Below are positions 21,068-25,589 of a stretch of DNA of 25,589 nt, in pieces. A program made the position numbers and the translations under genes. How positions within the stretch are numbered: position 1 is the first letter of the stretch; each line of letters begins with the position of its first letter. The notes under the pieces were generated by a model. That model was not told the origin of the DNA, searched no databases, and saw only the letters and a program-made list of their open reading frames with translations. This stretch comes from Pseudomonadota bacterium (lineage in GTDB: Bacteria > Pseudomonadota > Alphaproteobacteria > Rhizobiales > Devosiaceae), in the NCBI GenBank assembly GCA_023431205.1, contig JAEYXQ010000144.1, positions 1 to 25,589 on the forward strand. The letters are read 5' to 3'.

Positions 21068-22738
21068 TCACACCCGCCCGATATACGCCCCGAACGGCTC
21101 GAGGTCGATTTCACCCTCGATCACAGCGGCGGTGACGCCGGGGCAGCCGAGGTCATGCGGCTCCATGCCCGCGGGCACGGCGAATTCGGCAGCGCCGTCG
21201 GTCATGTTGAATACGCACAGGAGCTGCTCGCCCTCGGCTTCACGGGTGAAGGCGAGGACGCCGGCGGGTGCGTCGGCCAGCTCGATGCTGCCCTTGACCA
21301 GCGCCGGGTGCTCACGGCGGAAGCGGAGCATGGCGCGGTAGAATTCGAGCACTGAACCCTCGATACCGTGCTGGGTATCGACGGCATGAACCAGATGCTC
21401 GGCCGGCACCGGCAGCCAGGTGCGCTCGGCCGTGGAGAAAGCGCCATTGCGGACATGGGCCTGCCACACCATCGGCGTGCGGCACCCGTCGCGGCCCTTG
21501 AACTGGGGCCAGAACTCGATGCCGTAGGGATCGACCAGGTCATCGAAGGCGAGTTCGGCTTCCTTGAGCCCGAGTTCCTCGCCCTGGTAGAGGCAGACCG
21601 AGCCGCGCATGGACAGGATCAGCTGGCAGGCGAGCCGGGTGAACGCCGCTTCCTGCCCGTGCGCCGCCCAGCGGCTCACATGGCGCACCACATCGTGGTT
21701 GGAAAAGGCGAGGCAAATCCAGCCATCCGGCGCCGCCGCTTCGGTCGCCGCGATCGACTTGCGGAAGTGCTCTGCGGAGAACTCGCCCCCGAGATAGTCG
21801 AAGGTGTAGGCCATGTGCAGGCGCTCGTCGCCCGAGGTGTACTGGGCCATGACGTCGAGCTGGTGCTGGCTGTCGCCGATCTCGCCGACCGTGGTCTTGC
21901 CGGGATACTCGTCCATCAGGGCGCGCAGGCGCTTGAGAAAGTCGAGGTTCTCGGGCCGCGACTTGTCGAACAGGTGTTCCTGGAAGTTGTAGGGGTTCAC
22001 CGCCGGGGCGGTGGAGGCGTTGAAATCCTCCGGCCGCACCACCGGGTTGCTCTCAAGGCCCAACGAGTGGAAGTAGAAGTTGACGGTGTCGAGCCGGAAG
22101 CCGTCCACCCCCCGCTCGAGCCAGAAGCGCATGTCGCCGAGCAAGGCGTCCTGCACGTCCGGATTGTGGAAGTTGAGGTCGGGCTGGGAGACCAGGAAGT
22201 TGTGCAGGTAGTACTGCATGCGCCGCGAGTCCCACTGCCAGGCCGAACCACCGAAGATCGACAGCCAGTTGTTGGGCGGGGTGCCATCGGGCTTGGCATC
22301 GGCCCAGACATACCAGTCGGCCTTCTGGTTGGTGCGGTTCTGGCGTGATTCCGAGAACCACGGATGGCGGTCGGACGAGTGCGAGATCACCTGATCGATG
22401 ATGACCTTGAGCCCGAGCGAGTGCGCCTTCTGCACCAGCCGGTCGAAATCCTCGAGCGTGCCGAAGCTTGGATCGATGCCCCGATAATCGGAAACGTCGT
22501 AGCCGAAATCCTTCATCGGCGAGGTGAACACCGGCGACAGCCAGATGGCATCGACCCCGAGGTCGGCGACATAGTCGAGGCGGGCGGTGATGCCCGTCAG
22601 GTCCCCGACGCCGTCGCCATTGTGGTCCTGAAACGAGCGCGGGTAGATCTGGTAGATCACCGCGCCGCGCCACCAGTCGCGATCGAGTTCCTGGTCCGGC
22701 TCGGTGCGCGGCTCGGTCATCATGGTTATGGCGGACAT
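21068..22738 (-). CDS. aglA: Alpha-glucosidase, GH13 (AglA-like)
   Basis: A 556-residue cytosolic glycoside hydrolase that releases glucose from the ends of short alpha-glucosides. The (beta/alpha)8 barrel begins at WWRGAVIYQIYPRSFQD (22-38). Conserved regions: DQVISH (115-120), QPDLNF (185-190), GFRLD with nucleophile Asp217, TVGE with acid/base Glu286, and SNHD with Asp349. The residue after the nucleophile is Thr218; in related enzymes Thr favours alpha-1,4 bonds and Val favours alpha-1,6 bonds, so maltose- or sucrose-type substrates are more likely than isomaltose. There is no signal peptide. The ATG at 22738 has AGGAG with six-base spacing. It resembles rhizobial AglA, but the aglEFGK transporter is not in this window. 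Confidence 0.93.
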   Translation of the reverse strand: MSAITMMTEPRTEPDQELDRDWWRGAVIYQIYPRSFQDHNGDGVGDLTGITARLDYVADLGVDAIWLSPVFTSPMKDFGYDVSDYRGIDPSFGTLEDFDRLVQKAHSLGLKVIIDQVISHSSDRHPWFSESRQNRTNQKADWYVWADAKPDGTPPNNWLSIFGGSAWQWDSRRMQYYLHNFLVSQPDLNFHNPDVQDALLGDMRFWLERGVDGFRLDTVNFYFHSLGLESNPVVRPEDFNASTAPAVNPYNFQEHLFDKSRPENLDFLKRLRALMDEYPGKTTVGEIGDSQHQLDVMAQYTSGDERLHMAYTFDYLGGEFSAEHFRKSIAATEAAAPDGWICLAFSNHDVVRHVSRWAAHGQEAAFTRLACQLILSMRGSVCLYQGEELGLKEAELAFDDLVDPYGIEFWPQFKGRDGCRTPMVWQAHVRNGAFSTAERTWLPVPAEHLVHAVDTQHGIEGSVLEFYRAMLRFRREHPALVKGSIELADAPAGVLAFTREAEGEQLLCVFNMTDGAAEFAVPAGMEPHDLGCPGVTAAVIEGEIDLEPFGAYIGRV

Positions 22739-22800
22739 GGGGAGCTCCTGGCGAATGCTGGCGGGTGTCTAGCACCATGGTTCGCGCGGGAGAAGGTGGC

Positions 22801-22828
22801 GAACGCGGGGTTGGTTCCGCGTTCTTTT
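22801..22828 (+). other. Hairpin with T-run between the alpha-glucosidase and DUF3072 genes
   Basis: GAACGCGG (22801-22808) and CCGCGTTC (22817-22824) form a perfect 8-bp stem followed by TTTT on the plus strand. It looks like an intrinsic terminator, but its orientation is opposite to the flanking minus-strand genes. It could stop antisense transcription or simply form a hairpin in the glucosidase leader. Confidence 0.4.
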
Positions 22829-22854
22829 GCCCATCGGGGAGAGCGAAAGGGGAG

Positions 22855-23079
22855 CTAGTCCAGCCCCACCTCACCCCTGAGCGCATCGATGCGCTTGCTG
22901 GCCTCGGCCTTGCTCAGGTCGTCGGCGAACATCTCCGGCTTTGCCGCCTGTTCGCTCAACGTCTTGAGATAGGAGGCCTGGGCGTCGGTCATCGGATCGT
23001 CGCCGGTGGTCCAGTCTTCCGGAGCCTTTTCGAGGTTCGAATGCGGACCGGGATCGACCTTGGGATTAGTGGTGGACAT
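22855..23079 (-). CDS. DUF3072 domain protein
   Basis: A 74-residue acidic protein of the DUF3072 family, whose function is unknown. Residues about 29-73 carry the family core DPMTDAQASYLKTLSEQA followed by DDLSKAEASKRIDALRGEVG; the first 28 residues (STTNPKVDPGPHSNLEKAPEDW) are polar and probably flexible. The start is the ATG at 23079, with AGGAG eight bases upstream inside a hairpin that reaches the start codon; a frame from 23109 adds ten unlikely residues. It lies between the GH1 and GH13 genes, 54 bases after the GH1 stop, which suggests one transcript, though the leader hairpin hints at separate translational control. The family is common in Hyphomicrobiales next to unrelated genes, so the neighbourhood says little about its role. 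Confidence 0.85.
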   Translation of the reverse strand: MSTTNPKVDPGPHSNLEKAPEDWTTGDDPMTDAQASYLKTLSEQAAKPEMFADDLSKAEASKRIDALRGEVGLD

Positions 23080-23109
23080 CGGGAGAACTCCTGTGTTTTG
23101 TTCTCCCAA
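23079..23109 (-). promoter_or_regulatory. Hairpin enclosing the DUF3072 ribosome site and start codon
   Basis: In minus-strand RNA, GGGAGAAC pairs perfectly with GUUCUCCC (complements of 23100-23107 and 23081-23088). Two further pairs, one G-U and one A-U, extend the stem to the A of the AUG. The Shine-Dalgarno AGGAG straddles the loop and the 3' arm. Folding would hinder ribosome access. Confidence 0.55.
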
Positions 23110-23133
23110 TGTTCTGGTATGCCAACGGTTCCC

Positions 23134-24447
23134 TTAGCGGGTGTTGTGCAGCATGCCCTGGAAGGCGCGGTAGCTCGCTTTGGGCGTGCGCTTCTGGGTC
23201 TGGTAGTCCACATGAACGAGGCCGAAGCGCTTGGCGTAGCCTTCGGCCCATTCGTAGTTGTCGAGCAACGACCAGGCGAAATAGCCGCGCACATCGGCCC
23301 CCTGGTCCTGCGCTGCCTTCACCGCCTGAAGGTGGGCGTCGTAGTAGCCGACGCGGCGCGGGTCGTCGTCGCCCTCGACCTCGGCCATGCCGTTCTCGGT
23401 GACGTAGAGCGGGACCTTGGTGTACTCGCTGGAGACGCGCACCAGCAGGTCGGTCAGGCCCTGCGGGTAGATCTCCCAGCCGATATCGGTCTTTTCGAGG
23501 TCGCCCTTGACCTGCTCCACCGGCCTGCCCGGGTTGCCAGAGGCCTTGTAGAGGCCGCGCGTGTAGTAGTTGATCCCCAGCCAATCGAGCGGCCGCGAGA
23601 CGACTTCCATGTCTGCCTCGTAGCCGGAGGGCAGGTTGTCGCCGAGGAAGTCGAGGATTTCCCTCGGGTACTGGCCCTTGAGTACGCCGCCGAGATACCA
23701 GCGGTTGAACATGGCGTCGCCAAAGTTGGCGGCCGCCTTGTCGCCCTCGAACTCCGTCGCCGGCTCCGACTTTTCGAGATTGAGCACAATGCCGAGGTTG
23801 CGGGCGCCATTGGCGCGCAACGCGTCGATGGCGGTGCCGTGGGCGAACAGCACATGGTGCATGGCGCGCGCGGCAGCGCGGATATCGCGATAACCGGGGG
23901 CATGGACGCCGAGGAAATGGCTGAGGAAGGCGACGCACCAGGGCTCGTTGATGGTGGCGGTGGCGGCGAGGCGGTCGCCGAACTTGTCGGCGACGAGCGC
24001 CGCGTAGTCGGCGAACCAGCCCGCGATGTCGCGGTTCATCCAGCCGCCCTTGTCCTGCAGCGGCGACGGCAGGTCCCAGTGGTAGAGGGTGGCATAAGGC
24101 TTGAGCCCGCGCTCGAGCATGCCGTCGATCAGCCGATCATAGAAGTCGACGCCGGCCTGGTTGACCGCGCCGGTGCCTTCCGGGATCAGCCGGGGCCAGG
24201 CAAAGGAAAAGCGGTAGGCATCGAAGCCGCCGTCGCGGATCAGGTCGAGATCCTGCGGCCACAGTTCGTAGTGGTTGCAGGCGTCGCGGCCGGTGTCGCC
24301 GCCGACGACGTTGCCCGGAGTGACCGAGAAAGTGTCCCAGATGGATGGGCCGCGACCGTCGCGCTGGCCGCCCTCGATCTGGTAGGCGGCGGTGGCCACA
24401 CCGAAGGTGAAGCCCGGCCCGAAATTGCTGCGCTCGACTGTGAACAT
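23134..24447 (-). CDS. Beta-glucosidase, GH1
   Basis: A 437-residue retaining glycoside hydrolase that removes terminal beta-linked glucose (or galactose/fucose) from short oligosaccharides. Seen in the sequence: the GH1 N-terminal signature FTFGVATAAYQIEGG (13-27), the acid/base motif TINEP (Glu168), the LGINYYTRG segment (290-298), the nucleophile motif TENG (Glu351), and the substrate-binding WSLLDNYEWAEGYAKRFGL near the C-terminus. Length is typical (430-460). There is no signal peptide, so it acts on imported sugars in the cytosol. The ATG at 24447 is preceded by GAGGGG four bases upstream; a GTG at 24459 is less likely. It is the first gene of a probable GH1-DUF3072-GH13 run, with a LacI-like operator overlapping its promoter. 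Confidence 0.95.
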   Translation of the reverse strand: MFTVERSNFGPGFTFGVATAAYQIEGGQRDGRGPSIWDTFSVTPGNVVGGDTGRDACNHYELWPQDLDLIRDGGFDAYRFSFAWPRLIPEGTGAVNQAGVDFYDRLIDGMLERGLKPYATLYHWDLPSPLQDKGGWMNRDIAGWFADYAALVADKFGDRLAATATINEPWCVAFLSHFLGVHAPGYRDIRAAARAMHHVLFAHGTAIDALRANGARNLGIVLNLEKSEPATEFEGDKAAANFGDAMFNRWYLGGVLKGQYPREILDFLGDNLPSGYEADMEVVSRPLDWLGINYYTRGLYKASGNPGRPVEQVKGDLEKTDIGWEIYPQGLTDLLVRVSSEYTKVPLYVTENGMAEVEGDDDPRRVGYYDAHLQAVKAAQDQGADVRGYFAWSLLDNYEWAEGYAKRFGLVHVDYQTQKRTPKASYRAFQGMLHNTR

Positions 24448-24487
24448 AATGCCCCTCACTCACTCGGCCGTTACCGGTGGAGCAAGG

Positions 24488-24524
24488 CTGATAACCGAGG
24501 AGCAGCGGTTATGCAATCGATTGC
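24488..24524 (-). promoter_or_regulatory. Beta-glucosidase promoter with LacI-type operator
   Basis: Minus strand: -35 TTGCAT (complement of 24511-24516), 17 bases, -10 TATCAG (complement of 24488-24493). The perfect palindrome GCAATCGATTGC (24513-24524), with the central CG typical of LacI-family operators, overlaps the -35 box. A second dyad, ATAACCG (24491-24497) and CGGTTAT (24506-24512), fills the spacer. This suggests sugar-responsive repression. The regulator gene is not in the window. Confidence 0.6.
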
Positions 24525-24531
24525 GGAAGCA

Positions 24532-25589
24532 TCAGGTGGTGGCGGCAGCCGCGAGTACGGCCCGCGCTATGCCCCGGTATGCGGCCGCTTCCGCTCCATC
24601 CGGCTGCGCCACCAGAGGCGGACGGCCGGCGTCGGAGCCCTCGCGGATGGACATCACCAGCGGGATGGCGCCGAGGAACGGCATGCCGAGTTCGGTCGCT
24701 GCGCGCTCGGCGCCCCCCGTGCCGAAAATGTCGTAGCGGCGGCCGGTATCGGGAGCGATGAAATAGCTCATGTTCTCGACCAGGCCGAGCAGGCGCACGC
24801 CCATGCGCTGCATCATGTCGACGGCCTTCTTGGCGTCGATCAGCGCCAGGTCCTGCGGGGTGGAGACGATCACCGCGCCATCCAGCGTCACCTGCTGGAA
24901 CAGCGAGATATGGATGTCACCGGTGCCGGGCGGCAGGTCGACGACGAGCACGTCAAGATCTCCCCAGTCGGTTTCGCGCAGGAGCTGCCGCAGGGCCGAA
25001 GTGGCCATGGGGCCGCGCCAGACCACCGCCTGGTCCCGGGTCAGCATGGAGCCGATCGACATGGCCTTGAGGCCATAGGCCTCGTGAGGTGTGAAGATGC
25101 CGTCGTCGCGGATGGCCGGGCGGCCTTCGAGGCCCAGCAGCTTGGGGATGGAGGGGCCGTAGAGATCGGCGTCGAGGATGCCGGTCTTGAGGCCTTCGGC
25201 GGCAAAGGCGAGGGCGAGGTTCACCGCCGTCGTCGACTTGCCGACGCCGCCCTTGCCGGAGCCCACGGCGATGATGTGGCGCACGCCGAGCACCGACGTC
25301 TTGCCGGGCGGCTGCGGCGTGCCGTGGGAGAAGCGGGGGCCGGTCTGCTTTTCGGAGGTGATCGACACCATCACCTTGCGGCCCGGCGCCTCGCGCTGGG
25401 CGATGGCGATTGCCTGCTCACGCGCGGGCCCGAAGGCCGCCTCCATGCCCTGCGCGACCGAGATGGCGAAGGCGACGGCACCGGGAGTGACGATGATTTC
25501 GGAGAGGCCGGCGTAGCCCGCGAGGTCGGCGCCGCCGGGAATTTCCACGGCAGCCAAGGCGGATTTGATGCGGGCGGGAAGATCGGTGT
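24532..25589 (-). CDS. Mrp/ApbC family Fe-S cluster carrier ATPase, 5' end outside the window
   Basis: P-loop ATPase of the Mrp/ApbC (Ind1/Nbp35-like) family that carries iron-sulfur clusters to apoproteins in the cytosol. Visible part: the end of an N-terminal MIP18/DUF59-like domain (from TDLPARIKSALAAVEIPG at the window edge, through SEIIVTPGAVAFAISV), a linker, then the deviant Walker A motif GSGKGGVGKST, DADLYGPSIPKLLG, SIGSMLTRDQAVVWRGPM and VVDLPPGTGDIHISL. The reading frame is open to the last base (25589) and conserved sequence continues past the internal TTG at 25557, so the true start lies beyond the window. The family's CxxC cluster-binding motif is not apparent: the usual region reads ENMSYFIAPDTGRRYDIFG, without cysteines. 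Some Mrp homologues lack that motif. The gene ends eight bases before the operator of the GH1 gene. Confidence 0.93.
   Translation of the reverse strand, partial: TDLPARIKSALAAVEIPGGADLAGYAGLSEIIVTPGAVAFAISVAQGMEAAFGPAREQAIAIAQREAPGRKVMVSITSEKQTGPRFSHGTPQPPGKTSVLGVRHIIAVGSGKGGVGKSTTAVNLALAFAAEGLKTGILDADLYGPSIPKLLGLEGRPAIRDDGIFTPHEAYGLKAMSIGSMLTRDQAVVWRGPMATSALRQLLRETDWGDLDVLVVDLPPGTGDIHISLFQQVTLDGAVIVSTPQDLALIDAKKAVDMMQRMGVRLLGLVENMSYFIAPDTGRRYDIFGTGGAERAATELGMPFLGAIPLVMSIREGSDAGRPPLVAQPDGAEAAAYRGIARAVLAAAATT

Noticed and set aside
22801..22828. Intrinsic terminator for the DUF3072 or alpha-glucosidase genes
   Set aside because: The T-run follows the stem only on the plus strand, while both genes are on the minus strand; it is kept only as a hairpin of unknown role.
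1..25589. CRISPR array or IS element
   Set aside because: No regularly spaced direct repeats, transposase motifs or terminal inverted repeats were seen on reading both strands.

Overview
The window is GC-rich (about two thirds G+C) chromosomal DNA with dense, mostly intact genes. It looks like an alphaproteobacterium of the Hyphomicrobiales, most likely Devosia or a close relative. This is inferred from the short HisZ-dependent HisG, the divergent long HisRS, a tRNA-His lacking G-1 (U72/A73), a HrcA/CIRCE-type groESL operon, DUF1127 and DUF3072 small proteins, and an AglA-type alpha-glucosidase. No integrase, IS element, prophage or CRISPR array is visible.

Layout. (1) 1-3609: a DUF427 gene on the minus strand, then the groES-groEL operon behind a sigma70/RpoH-like promoter and a perfect CIRCE operator. 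A strong intrinsic terminator follows groEL, then a secreted Sel1-repeat protein. (2) 3606-9025, all minus: hisS, hisZ, hisG, a polytopic family 2 glycosyltransferase and a TauE/SafE (TSUP) permease, read in that order. A palindromic extragenic repeat separates hisS from hisZ. (3) 9116-10328, minus: a DUF1127-like small protein, a hairpin-rich intergenic stretch with a possible 19-residue leader ORF, and tag (3-methyladenine DNA glycosylase I). (4) 10502-16000: an L,D-transpeptidase and a TadG-like von Willebrand A protein with an unusual central insertion on plus, tRNA-His(GTG) on minus, and a large PAS protein whose histidine-kinase core has lost its catalytic residues on plus. (5) 16152-20996, plus: a four-gene peptide/oligosaccharide-type ABC importer (binding protein, two permeases, fused double ATPase). 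(6) 21068-24447, minus: an alpha-glucosidase (GH13), a DUF3072 protein and a beta-glucosidase (GH1) behind a LacI-type operator. (7) 24532-25589, minus: an Mrp/ApbC Fe-S carrier ATPase whose 5' end lies beyond the window.

How the genes fit together. hisZ and hisG encode the two subunits of ATP phosphoribosyltransferase and are translationally coupled. hisS encodes the enzyme that charges the tRNA-His found 4 kb away, and this synthetase/tRNA pair carries the special alphaproteobacterial histidine identity system. The importer and the two glucosidases converge and could form a sugar-use locus, but the importer's substrate cannot be read from sequence.

The least explained items are the degenerate PAS pseudokinase (13376-16000), the TadG-like protein with phage-tail-like repeats inserted in its vWA domain (11174-13009), the hairpin that encloses the ribosome binding site of the DUF3072 gene, and the structured region at 9529-9708.
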